DNA of 48,211 nt from a virus. Both the position numbers and the translations under genes were made by a program. Under the pieces are notes generated by a model. That model worked only from the letters and a program-made list of their open reading frames with translations, was not told where the DNA came from and searched no databases. Position 1 is the first letter of the stretch. Every line of letters starts with the position of its first letter. The stretch is from IMG/VR virus record IMGVR_UViG_3300020580_000022, positions 1 to 48,211 of that record; one strand, given 5' to 3'. Of this stretch, positions 33,831 through 40,921 are shown piece after piece.

Positions 33831-34088
33831 TTAATTTTTCCTTTCATTATTATTCGTAACTTGTCTTTCCTCAATCATAGGTGAACTTTCAATTATTTGA
33901 ACTTGCTGACATTGCAAGCCGTATTGTCCTGTTCCATCTTCGTTTACAATAGGTTCACCATTATCGTGAAGCAACTGTAATGCACCCATAACAATAGTAC
34001 GAAATTTAATAGTTGTGCCATCAGCAATCTTAACAATCATCCATGGTTCATCAGCAGAAATAACTTTAATAGATCGAGTTTTAGGCAT
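33831..34088 (-). CDS. First gene of leftward early operon, unknown function
   Basis: 85 residues. AGGAG lies 6 bases before the ATG. Small beta-rich core (PWMIVKIADGTTIKFRTIV) with an acidic, Asn/Glu-rich end. It lies directly after a structured leader and a promoter candidate, so it should be the first protein made from the operon. Confidence 0.6.
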   Translation of the reverse strand: MPKTRSIKVISADEPWMIVKIADGTTIKFRTIVMGALQLLHDNGEPIVNEDGTGQYGLQCQQVQIIESSPMIEERQVTNNNERKN

Positions 34089-34205
34089 TTGTGCTCCTAA
34101 TTGTTACCCGGTGACTTCGCATGCAGCCGAAGCCTTAAGGCTGCCGGTACAACCTTGCTTAATGACCGGGAGAGTCTTGGGGGACGTTCAATCATTAAGC
34201 ATCCT
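34089..34205 (-). promoter_or_regulatory. Structured 5' leader of the leftward operon
   Basis: On the minus strand the leader starts with the 10-bp inverted repeat TGCTTAATGA/TCATTAAGCA, then a GC-rich nested hairpin with GCAGCC/GGCTGC enclosed by TACCGG/CCGGGTA, and ends with the AGGAG of 34088. It is GC-richer than its surroundings. The fold close to the start codon suggests cis-regulation of translation or antitermination. Confidence 0.45.
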
Positions 34206-34209
34206 CACT

Positions 34210-34235
34210 TTTATACGGAACAATTTTGCAGTCAA
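34210..34235 (-). promoter_or_regulatory. Promoter candidate for the leftward operon
   Basis: Minus strand TTGACT (34235-34230) and TATAAA (34215-34210). The spacer is only 14 bp, shorter than ideal, so the -10 could instead be a few bases further on. Transcription would begin close to the first leader hairpin. Confidence 0.4.
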
Positions 34236-34322
34236 GAAAAATCTTGTTGCGTTCTAAAAAATTTCTGTCAATGTGAATAAATCAAGAGTTGGAGAATAAA
34301 CCTATGATAGGAATAAATTCAT

Positions 34323-34562
34323 ATGAATAAGAAATTAAACCCAAAAACAAAGACTGAATGGCGTGATTGTGTGCTTGAATTACTTAATGAACGATCACGT
34401 CGTATTGAATATGATGATATTGAGAAAGCTACAGGATTAAAGAAAGCATGGTTAACGTTATTTGCAACAGGAAAAATAGATGGTCCATCAGTTAATGCAA
34501 TGAATACTTTACACGATTACCTTGTTGAACAAATGAACGGTAAAAATGACAAATCAATATGA
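34323..34562 (+). CDS. Cro/CI-like helix-turn-helix protein
   Basis: 79 residues. The middle (YDDIEKATGLKKAWLTLFATGKI) fits a lambda-repressor-like HTH, followed by NAMNTLHDYL. Divergent from the leftward operon, so it may control that promoter region. It overlaps the primase-helicase start by 17 bp. Confidence 0.65.
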   Translation: MNKKLNPKTKTEWRDCVLELLNERSRRIEYDDIEKATGLKKAWLTLFATGKIDGPSVNAMNTLHDYLVEQMNGKNDKSI

Positions 34563-36843
34563 ATGTATTCCAAATGAACTTAAACAACTTAAATCTTGGA
34601 TAGTATGGAAATATGAAGATGGACAATCACGAAAACCTACCAAGGTTCCTTATATTCCTGGGACAGATATTCATGCTAATGTTTCCGATGCTACTACTTG
34701 GGTTGATTTTAATACTGTTATTAATACTGTAGGAAATTATGATGGTATTGGTTTTGTATTTAGTACTAGTGATCCTTATAGTTTTATTGATCTTGATGAT
34801 TGTGAAGGTAATCAAGCTGACTTAGATAGACAAATAAAAATATTTAGAGAATTTAATAGTTATGCTGAAATAAGTCCTTCAGGTAAAGGATTACATATAA
34901 TTGTTAAAGGTGTTGTGCCATCTGGGCGCAGGCGTTCCCACATTGAAATATACTCATCGCAACGATATGCAACATTTACAGGTCACACCTATCCAGAAAA
35001 CGAACCTGTTAAACCTATTAAAGATTGTCAATCATTACTTACTCAATTATGGGAACAAATGGGTGCAGGTGCTCCTGCAATACATCTTTTTAAAGGTGAT
35101 GATCAAGAAAAATATACTGATCTTGAAATTATAAATCAGGCGACTGAAGCAGTCAATGGGGATAAGTTTAAGCAATTATATTATGAAAAAGATGCTTGGA
35201 AAGATATTTATCCTTCACAGTCTGAAGCCGATTTTGCATTAATAGATATTATAGCTTTTTATACACAAAATCGAAAACAAATTGAACGCTTATGGAAATT
35301 ATCCGTACTTGCAGATAGGTCTAAAGCGCATCGTAAAGATTATTTAACATGGATGATTAATAAATCCTTCGATCGAATGCTGCCGCCACTTGACTTAGAT
35401 GGATTTAAAATAGCTTTAGAAGATAAAATAGCAGCTTCGTCTAATGGGAAGACAACGGTTTTTGATACCGTGAATATAGGTTCGACTCCTATAGCTGCTG
35501 CCACTACCCTTCCACAAGGCTTATTAGGTGAAATCGCACAATTTATCTATGCGGCTGCACCGCGCCCTGTTCCTGAAATAGCCTTGGCGGCTGCTATTGG
35601 CTTGATGGCTGGCATATGTGGCAGAGCATATAATGTACTTGGAACCGGACTTAATCAATATGTATTGGCATTAGCAAAGACAGGTCGCGGCAAAGAAAGT
35701 ATTGCGTCCGGTATAGATAAGTTAATGAATGCAGTTAAATTTACTGTGCCCACATCTACACGCTTTCGTGGGCCTGGAATTATTAATTCAGGTCAAGCGT
35801 TAATTAAACATCTTTCCACAACATCAAATTGCTTTGTATCTGTGCTTGGTGAATTTGGATTAACTATAGATAGGATAAGTGATAAATATGCTAATTCGGC
35901 GGATAAAATGCTTTATCAAATGTTGCTAGATTTATATAATAAATCAGGAAAGGATCAAACATTACAAGCTTCTATTTATTCAAAGAAAGAAGATAATATA
36001 GGCGTAACGGAAAGTCCGGCATTAACAATTCTTGGTGAAAGTACTCAAAAGATATTTTATAATGTGCTTAATGAAGATATGATTGCCGCAGGTCTTTTAC
36101 CACGATTTTTGATTATTGAATATAATGGTGATAGAGTAGATTTAAATGAAAATCATTATCAAGTTCAACCTCATTGGCAACTTAAAGAACGTTTTGAGGC
36201 TTTGATAGCTAATGTTGAAATGGTAATGCATAAGAAAAGTGTTATTGATGTTCAATGTGATGAGCAGTCAGCAAAGCTATTACGTTTATTTGATAAATCA
36301 GCTACAAAACAAATTAATTCATCAAAAGATGATGTAATTGAAGAATTGTGGAATCGTGCCCACATGAAAGTGTTGCGCCTTTCTGCTTTGATTGCAGTAG
36401 GTGTTAATATGAGTAATCCTAAGATTATTCCTGAATATGTAGAATGGGCAACTAATCTTGTTGAGCGTGATATAAAAATGTTATCGGCTAAATTTCAAGC
36501 AGGGGAAATTGGTAAAGATAGTAATGAAATAAGACAATATAACGATATGATCAGGACTATTAAAGAATATTGTACTTTGCCATGGGAACATGCTAAAAAA
36601 TATTGTAGGTTATCATGTCAAAAATTTCATAATGATAAGTTGATACCAAATGAGTATTTTAATGGCAGAGCAGGCAAATTAACATCATTTTTAAAGGAAA
36701 AGGGAAGTGTTGAAAGGATACAAAAAATGTTAATTGATGAAGGTTTACTTATACAAATAAGCACGCGAGATAAAATATTCATCGATAAATATGGAACTTT
36801 TCAAGGTAAGATATTTAGTACAACACCAAGACTTTTTGAGTGA
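34546..36843 (+). CDS. Primase-polymerase/helicase (NrS-1-like primase, DUF3987-like ATPase)
   Basis: 765 residues. N-terminal primase: FIDLDD (D82, D84) as the metal motif, SPSGKGLH (S110, H117) and IEIYS (E134) as the later motifs, in the manner of phage/plasmid PrimPols. Residues ~335-600 are an ATPase-like domain with AKTGRGKES (377-385) as P-loop. The C-terminal ~100 residues end in a winged-helix-like segment. It should prime and unwind DNA; AT-rich iterons follow directly. The linker around residues 295-319 is encoded by a complete tRNA-Gln gene, and the frame runs through without a stop or a new start. Confidence 0.82.
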   Translation: MTNQYECIPNELKQLKSWIVWKYEDGQSRKPTKVPYIPGTDIHANVSDATTWVDFNTVINTVGNYDGIGFVFSTSDPYSFIDLDDCEGNQADLDRQIKIFREFNSYAEISPSGKGLHIIVKGVVPSGRRRSHIEIYSSQRYATFTGHTYPENEPVKPIKDCQSLLTQLWEQMGAGAPAIHLFKGDDQEKYTDLEIINQATEAVNGDKFKQLYYEKDAWKDIYPSQSEADFALIDIIAFYTQNRKQIERLWKLSVLADRSKAHRKDYLTWMINKSFDRMLPPLDLDGFKIALEDKIAASSNGKTTVFDTVNIGSTPIAAATTLPQGLLGEIAQFIYAAAPRPVPEIALAAAIGLMAGICGRAYNVLGTGLNQYVLALAKTGRGKESIASGIDKLMNAVKFTVPTSTRFRGPGIINSGQALIKHLSTTSNCFVSVLGEFGLTIDRISDKYANSADKMLYQMLLDLYNKSGKDQTLQASIYSKKEDNIGVTESPALTILGESTQKIFYNVLNEDMIAAGLLPRFLIIEYNGDRVDLNENHYQVQPHWQLKERFEALIANVEMVMHKKSVIDVQCDEQSAKLLRLFDKSATKQINSSKDDVIEELWNRAHMKVLRLSALIAVGVNMSNPKIIPEYVEWATNLVERDIKMLSAKFQAGEIGKDSNEIRQYNDMIRTIKEYCTLPWEHAKKYCRLSCQKFHNDKLIPNEYFNGRAGKLTSFLKEKGSVERIQKMLIDEGLLIQISTRDKIFIDKYGTFQGKIFSTTPRLFE
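35430..35503 (+). tRNA. tRNA-Gln (anticodon UUG), nested in the primase-helicase gene
   Basis: 74 bases with a full cloverleaf. Acceptor AGCAGCT/AGCTGCT (7 bp), U8, D-stem GTC/GAC with GGG in the loop, anticodon stem ACGGT/ACCGT with loop TTTTGAT (anticodon TTG at 34-36), 4-base variable loop, T-arm ATAGG-TTCGACT-CCTAT, G73 and encoded CCA. G73 and the UUG loop fit Gln; the loop and its flanks are close to known tRNA-Gln genes. It lies in the sense direction wholly inside a protein gene. Confidence 0.92.
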
Positions 36844-37165
36844 CAAAAATGTCACATTCTACATAATCTACATAATCTACCTAAACCCGTTTTTCTTTAG
36901 GTAACCTTAGGGTAAGGCTAAGTCATTGAAATCACAAAACTAAGTAGAAAAGTGTTAGGTAAGTCCCCTCTCTTCCTTTCACCCTAACTTTAACTTAAAT
37001 TACGGTCGTTAAATAACTAACTTAAATAACCTATCTATATGTTAATACTCTTAACATCCCTCTCGCATTACATATTCTACATAATATACATAATAGAGAG
37101 AAATCAAGAGGTTAGAGACACCTAGAAAATACACAGGTCCACATACTAAATGAACGGAGAATAAG
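36844..37165 (+). repeat. Iteron-like AT-rich region, replication origin candidate
   Basis: 322 bp without a gene after the primase-helicase. Three tandem 9-mers TCTAC(A/C)TAA lie at 36858, 36867 and 36876, and TCTACATAA plus TATACATAA recur in tandem at 37076 and 37085. Between them are repeats of AACTTAAAT/TTAAC type and several CCTAA/TTAGG copies on both strands. Tandem iterons beside a primase-helicase gene are what a phage origin would look like. No start codon with a reading frame of size was seen. Confidence 0.5.
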
Positions 37166-37372
37166 ATGATTATTGAACATAAATTACCAGACTATCACGA
37201 TACAATGAGGGTTATAGATCAAAGCGAAGATATGGGTTTTCCTTGGTTAACAATAGAATTACGTAATGAACATTATGAAGAGAAAACTATAGAAAATTGT
37301 ACAATATATTTAGAAACTGACGAAATTCAACAACTGTTGCAAATGTGCATCAAAGCGTTAAACAGTGCTTAG
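37166..37372 (+). CDS. Small hypothetical early protein
   Basis: 68 residues, preceded by GGAG about 9 bases upstream. Alpha/beta, with ENCTIYLETDEIQQLL in the middle, reminiscent of small phage proteins with a strand and a long helix. Function unknown. Confidence 0.55.
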   Translation: MIIEHKLPDYHDTMRVIDQSEDMGFPWLTIELRNEHYEEKTIENCTIYLETDEIQQLLQMCIKALNSA

Positions 37373-37406
37373 TGTGGGCATGTAACAATTCGTGATCACA
37401 AAAGAG

Positions 37407-37434
37407 TTGACTTATTTAATGAACCTGCTAAGAT
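37407..37434 (+). promoter_or_regulatory. Sigma70-type early promoter
   Basis: TTGACT at 37407 and TAAGAT at 37429 with a 16-bp spacer. It belongs to a group of similar promoters at 40333, 41517 and 42568. Upstream is GTGATCACAAAAGAG, shared in part with the 40333 promoter. Confidence 0.6.
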
Positions 37435-37462
37435 AGCAATATCAGATGAAGGATTAAACAAC

Positions 37463-37669
37463 ATGACAATTCTTGAAGCCCTTCGCAAAGCAGCGGAATT
37501 TAAAGATGAAGAATGGTCTGATGTTTATCTTGATAATGCTAAACCAAAGGAAATGTCACATAGTCAATTTCGTGCTTACTTAGCTTCTTGGTGCTGTCCT
37601 AATTCCGGGGCAAGTGTCCTAATTTCAGGGGGCAAGTGTCCTAATTTGTCGGAACGGAGCGCGCCGTGA
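37463..37669 (+). CDS. Small early protein, C-terminus probably replaced by an insertion
   Basis: 68 residues. The first ~43 residues (ILEALRKAAEF to FRAYLASW) look like a normal small phage protein. From about residue 45 the frame runs into GC-rich repeat DNA (TGTCCTAATT copies) and reads Cys/Pro/Gly/Ser-rich filler. So the natural 3' end was probably displaced at ~37595. Confidence 0.45.
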   Translation: MTILEALRKAAEFKDEEWSDVYLDNAKPKEMSHSQFRAYLASWCCPNSGASVLISGGKCPNLSERSAP

Positions 37670-38118
37670 TTGCGCGCGCACCTTGGGCCGCCATCATCGT
37701 TGCGGCATCCTTAGTCTGCATCGCACCACGCCATCATCCGCTCGTTACTTTGGTGTTGGTCTTCTTGGCTTTTATTGGTGCCGGCGTATCTATGGTAATG
37801 GCGTTTAAGAGCGCGGAATACGCGGATGACTATGGGCTTACGTGGTGGTGGGCACCTCTTTGCGGACTCGTGGCGTTGTCCCTGTTCTGCGCCTACCACG
37901 GAATTTCACTCCTGATCTGTAGCTAGATATCCTCCAGTGTGACGGCCATCGGAATTGCCATTGACGTGCTATCGTGCCATGATTGAAGCGGCTTTGAATG
38001 ACATTTCCGATCCTGAGCAGAATTAATACCAAGCCCGAAGGATTAATGCTTGTGCGAGTAATTGGCTTGGAGTCATCCGGATGCCTCTTACTGTTGAGGG
38101 GCCTTAAATTAAAGGACA
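37595..38118 (+). mobile_element. GC-rich foreign insertion with repeated ends
   Basis: A ~0.5-kb block of much higher G+C in AT-rich DNA. It opens with three copies of TGTCCTAATT (37595, 37615, 37637) separated by GGGGCAAG-type spacers, a pattern like transposon ends with multiple transposase sites. The right side has AAATTAAAGGACA (38106-38118), an imperfect inverse of the same repeat that also serves as a ribosome binding site. No transposase is present; a remnant or a passenger segment is the best guess. Confidence 0.4.
37666..37926 (+). CDS. GC-rich small membrane protein in the insertion
   Basis: 86 residues from GTG 37666, overlapping the previous stop. Three to four hydrophobic segments (about residues 4-20, 24-44, 55-80) with Trp-Trp-Trp near 60. 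Codons end mostly in G or C, unlike the phage genes around. Possibly a host-derived passenger; no family recognised. Confidence 0.4.
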   Translation: MIARAPWAAIIVAASLVCIAPRHHPLVTLVLVFLAFIGAGVSMVMAFKSAEYADDYGLTWWWAPLCGLVALSLFCAYHGISLLICS

Positions 38119-38122
38119 AAAA

Positions 38123-38533
38123 GTGAACATGATTACAGTATCAATTGTGACGCCTGAGCGTCTCGCCAAGTCAGGTACTGAGGCCGGCTATCAAGCCGCT
38201 ATCTTTTGCTACTTTCAACAGAACATTGATAAATATCCATTAGCACAATTATTGTTTGCAATTCCAAATGGTGGATTGCGCGACAAGATTATTGCTGCTA
38301 AGCTTAAGGCAACTGGTGTTAAAGCTGGTATACCAGATATATTTTTGCCAGTTGCAAGGGGCGACTTTCATGGTTTATTTATTGAACTTAAAAAAGATCA
38401 AAAGCAAATACTTAGTAATGAACAAAAAAATTGGTTTCGCAAGTTACAAGAACAAGGCTATGAATGTGTAGTTTCTTTTGGATGGCAACATGCAGTAAAT
38501 AATATAATTACATATCTTGAACATAAGGAATGA
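38123..38533 (+). CDS. VRR-NUC domain nuclease
   Basis: 136 residues. GTG 38123 is preferred because AAAGGA ends 6 bases before it; ATG 38129 would be 12 bases away. AIPNGGLRDKIIAAKLKATG, then GIPDIFLPVARG and GLFIELKK form the VRR-NUC/PD-(D/E)XK core (D of PD, E-x-K). Phage members resemble Holliday-junction or flap nucleases and may process replication intermediates. Confidence 0.85.
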   Translation: MNMITVSIVTPERLAKSGTEAGYQAAIFCYFQQNIDKYPLAQLLFAIPNGGLRDKIIAAKLKATGVKAGIPDIFLPVARGDFHGLFIELKKDQKQILSNEQKNWFRKLQEQGYECVVSFGWQHAVNNIITYLEHKE

Positions 38534-38537
38534 AAAA

Positions 38538-38711
38538 ATGAAAATAGATCGTTTGACGCAACTTAAACAATTGCTTGCTGATGAACTTAAATCTGATAAG
38601 CCCGGATTACTTTATGTTGAAGATTTGAAACTTAGTATTGATCGTATTGAAAGTACGATAGCTAGAGTTAAATTTCATGTTGGGGATGATTATGAAATGG
38701 TGAACAAATGA
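38538..38711 (+). CDS. Small hypothetical protein
   Basis: 57 residues from ATG 38538 with AAGGA 8 bases upstream. Amphipathic helical (Leu/Lys/Asp-rich), likely a coiled coil. ATGA overlap with the next gene. Confidence 0.5.
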   Translation: MKIDRLTQLKQLLADELKSDKPGLLYVEDLKLSIDRIESTIARVKFHVGDDYEMVNK

Positions 38712-38899
38712 TTATTTATTTAGTTATCATGATGACGATTAACGGTCAAGATTTTGTAAAAAGAATGTCGATGGATAGTGAAGAATTGTGTTGGCAAAAT
38801 GCAGCTAGTGTTTTTAAACAATTGCGCGAGGAACATGGAGAAGAATTAACAGGTTTAGGTGTAGGTTGTGTATTTAAGAAAGATGGTGATCCAGCATGA
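38708..38899 (+). CDS. Small hypothetical protein
   Basis: 63 residues. A hydrophobic first ten residues, then a helix with CWQNAASVFKQLREEHG and a strand ending GVGCVFKK. ATGA overlaps on both sides. No family recognised. Confidence 0.5.
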   Translation: MIIYLVIMMTINGQDFVKRMSMDSEELCWQNAASVFKQLREEHGEELTGLGVGCVFKKDGDPA

Positions 38900-39063
38900 T
38901 TAAATATCGCGTTCAATATTTTAATGATCAGCATGAATTATGTTGGTCTGGTTGGCGTGATATTAACGAGTCTATTAAAGAGAAAGAAATAACATTTTTA
39001 GAATTTGATCAAGAAATTAGTTGGGAAAGGTCTAATGAAATTATGCGTGAGATTATGCGATGA
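38896..39063 (+). CDS. Small hypothetical protein (55 aa)
   Basis: ATG 38896 inside the previous stop, TGA 39061-39063. Acidic/basic, three Trp, ending in Met/Arg/Glu helix. Position in a chain of overlapped small genes is the main evidence. Confidence 0.5.
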   Translation: MIKYRVQYFNDQHELCWSGWRDINESIKEKEITFLEFDQEISWERSNEIMREIMR

Positions 39064-39239
39064 AGATGGTTACAAAGAAAGAGGCTCAATATGTTGAGCA
39101 ATCGAAACTTCAAAAGTGTAAAGATTGTAGTATGTTTCGTAAGCCGGATAAGTGTACATTAGTTATGGGTGAAATTTATTCAAATGGTCATTGTAAGTAT
39201 TGGAGTAAGTTACCTATTGAAAATAATGATTGGGATTAG
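39060..39239 (+). CDS. Small four-Cys (HiPIP/zinc-like) protein (59 aa)
   Basis: ATG 39060 in an ATGA overlap. C-x2-C-x8-C-x12-C (CKDC, KCTLVMGEI, GHCKYW) forms a compact metal site like that of small phage proteins related in spacing to high-potential iron-sulfur proteins. Comparable spacing occurs at 28318-28545 and in the nuclease C-terminus. Confidence 0.55.
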   Translation: MKMVTKKEAQYVEQSKLQKCKDCSMFRKPDKCTLVMGEIYSNGHCKYWSKLPIENNDWD

Positions 39240-39244
39240 GGGAT

Positions 39245-39463
39245 ATGAAATATTGGTCAATAAAAAATCAGGATGAAATAATTAATCGATTTTTAAGGGG
39301 TGATAGTTTTACAGTTATAGCTAAAGATTTTAACGCAAGTCGTAATCAAATTGCTGGTATAGTACGGCGTAATGGTGCTAAACGTTCACTAATTTATACT
39401 AAAATGTATTTGTCAAAATATGGTGAAATAAAGGAAATGAATCATGGCACAACGATTAATTAG
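39245..39463 (+). CDS. GcrA-like small HTH protein
   Basis: 72 residues from ATG 39245, just after the previous stop. INRFLRGDSFTVIAKDFNAS followed by a RNQIAGIVRRNG recognition helix is similar to the HTH of GcrA, a cell-cycle regulator of alphaproteobacteria. It may tune phage or host promoters. The short spacing to the GGGGA suggests coupled translation. Confidence 0.5.
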   Translation: MKYWSIKNQDEIINRFLRGDSFTVIAKDFNASRNQIAGIVRRNGAKRSLIYTKMYLSKYGEIKEMNHGTTIN

Positions 39464-39632
39464 TTTTTCATATACTTATGCTGATGATAAGGGTAATATC
39501 AACACTATTAATAATGTTGATGGTGCTCAAATTCATGAAGTAGCAGCATCGTTTAAAGCACCTATTGTAGTCAGCGGTTCAACATATAATAAGCAACAGA
39601 ATCCTAGGACTAGGAATATGAGTGCGTCATAA
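39444..39632 (+). CDS. Small hypothetical protein
   Basis: 62 residues overlapping the HTH gene by 20 bp; AAGGAA precedes the ATG. Beta-rich first half, basic disordered end. A strong hairpin follows the stop. No motif. Confidence 0.5.
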   Translation: MAQRLISFSYTYADDKGNINTINNVDGAQIHEVAASFKAPIVVSGSTYNKQQNPRTRNMSAS

Positions 39633-39637
39633 GGTTC

Positions 39638-39661
39638 AACCCTCCCCTTTAGGGGAGGGTT
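39638..39661 (+). terminator. Hairpin between convergent genes
   Basis: Perfect 10-bp stem AACCCTCCCC/GGGGAGGGTT with loop TTTA, GC-rich, at the meeting point of rightward and leftward genes. There is no U-run on either side, so it may stabilise 3' ends or need a factor. Confidence 0.6.
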
Positions 39662-39677
39662 GCGATTGCCTCCTTTC

Positions 39678-40166
39678 TTAGTTTTTGCTGTGACAATCAA
39701 TATAGAGTGCTGCACCAATTCGTGTCATAGCGTAGATCAGTGCAGGAATTGCCAAGCCAAGTAAGATAGCCGGTGCAAGTTTCCATCCTGTAGTCTGCGA
39801 AGCGAAGGCAAAGGCGTTCATCAGAGCCGATCCAACAAGCGTACCGATGATCGCAGGCTTGGTGTACTGCGAAATGTGCTTGCGTAGCTTGTCAGTTGCT
39901 GCCATAAGTGTCGCTGCTTCCAGGCTAACAAATCCAAGATCGATACCGACTGCCATTGCCCAGCTTTCCCAAGTAGCCGCGCTAGTGACGATTTCAATGC
40001 CCTGGGCCAGATGGCAAAGTGATAGACCAGTAAGCGTAACAGCAACGATACCGACCGCAGTTGAAGCAAGCTTTTGACGACGCATAGCCTTAGCAAAGTG
40101 GTTGCGCTTAGGCTTGTTGATCGGGCGAACATCGGGCTTACCAATCTTGAGAACTTGTGCAGTCAT
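39678..40166 (-). CDS. Conserved four-helix membrane protein
   Basis: 162 residues from ATG 40166 with AGGGGG about 7 bases upstream. A basic N-terminus (KPKRNHFAKAMRRQKL) precedes four hydrophobic helices (~36-54, 62-82, 104-124, 128-150) and an end with TRIGAALYIDCH. I recognise this layout from phages and prophages of alphaproteobacteria, function unknown. G+C is higher than in neighbours. It has its own near-consensus promoter. Confidence 0.65.
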   Translation of the reverse strand: MTAQVLKIGKPDVRPINKPKRNHFAKAMRRQKLASTAVGIVAVTLTGLSLCHLAQGIEIVTSAATWESWAMAVGIDLGFVSLEAATLMAATDKLRKHISQYTKPAIIGTLVGSALMNAFAFASQTTGWKLAPAILLGLAIPALIYAMTRIGAALYIDCHSKN

Positions 40167-40258
40167 GTTGCATCCCCCTGTTAAGAGTTGAAGATGATAT
40201 TTCGAATGATCCACTTGATGAATTCCCACATTGTTTTGCCCTTCGTTTTGATGATCGT

Positions 40259-40286
40259 AATATAGCCGTTTAAGATGGATTGTCAA
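40259..40286 (-). promoter_or_regulatory. Promoter for the membrane protein
   Basis: Minus strand TTGACA (40286-40281), 16-bp spacer, TATATT (40264-40259). Near-consensus sigma70 type, back to back with the 40333 promoter. Confidence 0.65.
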
Positions 40287-40306
40287 GTGTTCGATTGAAT
40301 TATTTA

Positions 40307-40322
40307 ATCACAAACTTGTGAT
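40307..40322. promoter_or_regulatory. Operator-like palindrome between divergent promoters
   Basis: ATCACAA-AC-TTGTGAT, seven-base arms around two bases, 11 bases before the -35 of the rightward promoter. A partly similar GTGATCACAAAAG lies before the 37407 promoter. A common repressor or activator is plausible. Confidence 0.5.
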
Positions 40323-40332
40323 CGAAAAATAG

Positions 40333-40361
40333 TTGACTTAAATAGTTTAACCGTTTAAGTT
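40333..40361 (+). promoter_or_regulatory. Sigma70-type early promoter
   Basis: TTGACT, 17-bp spacer, TAAGTT, preceded by the palindrome above. The spacer ends in CCGTT, as at 41517; 42568 has TCGTT. Confidence 0.7.
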
Positions 40362-40392
40362 AGGTTATCGAATGAGAACGGAGGAACTGAAG

Positions 40393-40569
40393 ATGTTTCA
40401 GATAATCTGGCCAGAACGTCGATGGGTTTCTGAAGATCAAATAAAGATGTGGTATACTGATGCAGTCGCTAATGGTGAAGCTGAAGAAACTCAATTGAAT
40501 GATGTTGAAGAAATGGCGCGGGAACTTTCTTCAATAGGCCATATAACACTTGGTAGGGGACGCAAATGA
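40393..40569 (+). CDS. Small hypothetical protein
   Basis: 58 residues from ATG 40393, chosen because GGAGGA lies 7 bases upstream; ATG 40372 is before it. Acidic helical protein with ERRWVSEDQIKMWY near the start. It overlaps the next gene by 4 bp. Confidence 0.5.
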   Translation: MFQIIWPERRWVSEDQIKMWYTDAVANGEAEETQLNDVEEMARELSSIGHITLGRGRK

Positions 40570-40919
40570 ACATTATCACCTATTATTCGAGCAATGCAAA
40601 GCCTCACGAAGCTTGGCTAGCCTATGTTGAGCTAGCAAATGGCGAACAATGGCTTGTGCGATGCACCGGCCATACCGAACTAGAAGCTAAGACAAAGTGT
40701 CAAGTGCTCTGGGATAGGGAACAGAAAAAGTATGCATTGTCGAATGCAGCTAAAGATGTAGAACCTATTAAAATAGGTCGTGGTGCTCATTTGCATGGCT
40801 TAGCTGGTAAAGTGTGGGTAATCAATCGCAGCACGCATCATTTGTGCAGGATTGATCCAAATGAACTTGCTAGCTATGAAGTAAAAGGATATGTTCGTGG
40901 GGGGCCGAGGAGTAAGTGA
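40566..40919 (+). CDS. Conserved phage protein with GYVRGGPR tail
   Basis: 117 residues. An alpha/beta N-terminus with NGEQWLVRC, and a C-terminal part with GKVWVINRSTHHLCRI and a final KGYVRGGPRSK. The last ~14 residues are repeated as a gene fragment at 41256-41315. Function unknown; part of the 40333 transcription unit. Confidence 0.55.
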   Translation: MNIITYYSSNAKPHEAWLAYVELANGEQWLVRCTGHTELEAKTKCQVLWDREQKKYALSNAAKDVEPIKIGRGAHLHGLAGKVWVINRSTHHLCRIDPNELASYEVKGYVRGGPRSK

Positions 40920-40921
40920 AA

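Noticed and set aside
37838-38119. Minus-strand ORF over the right half of the GC-rich insertion
   Set aside because: No ribosome site, overlaps the plus-strand membrane ORF, and no recognisable domain; possible only as part of foreign DNA.
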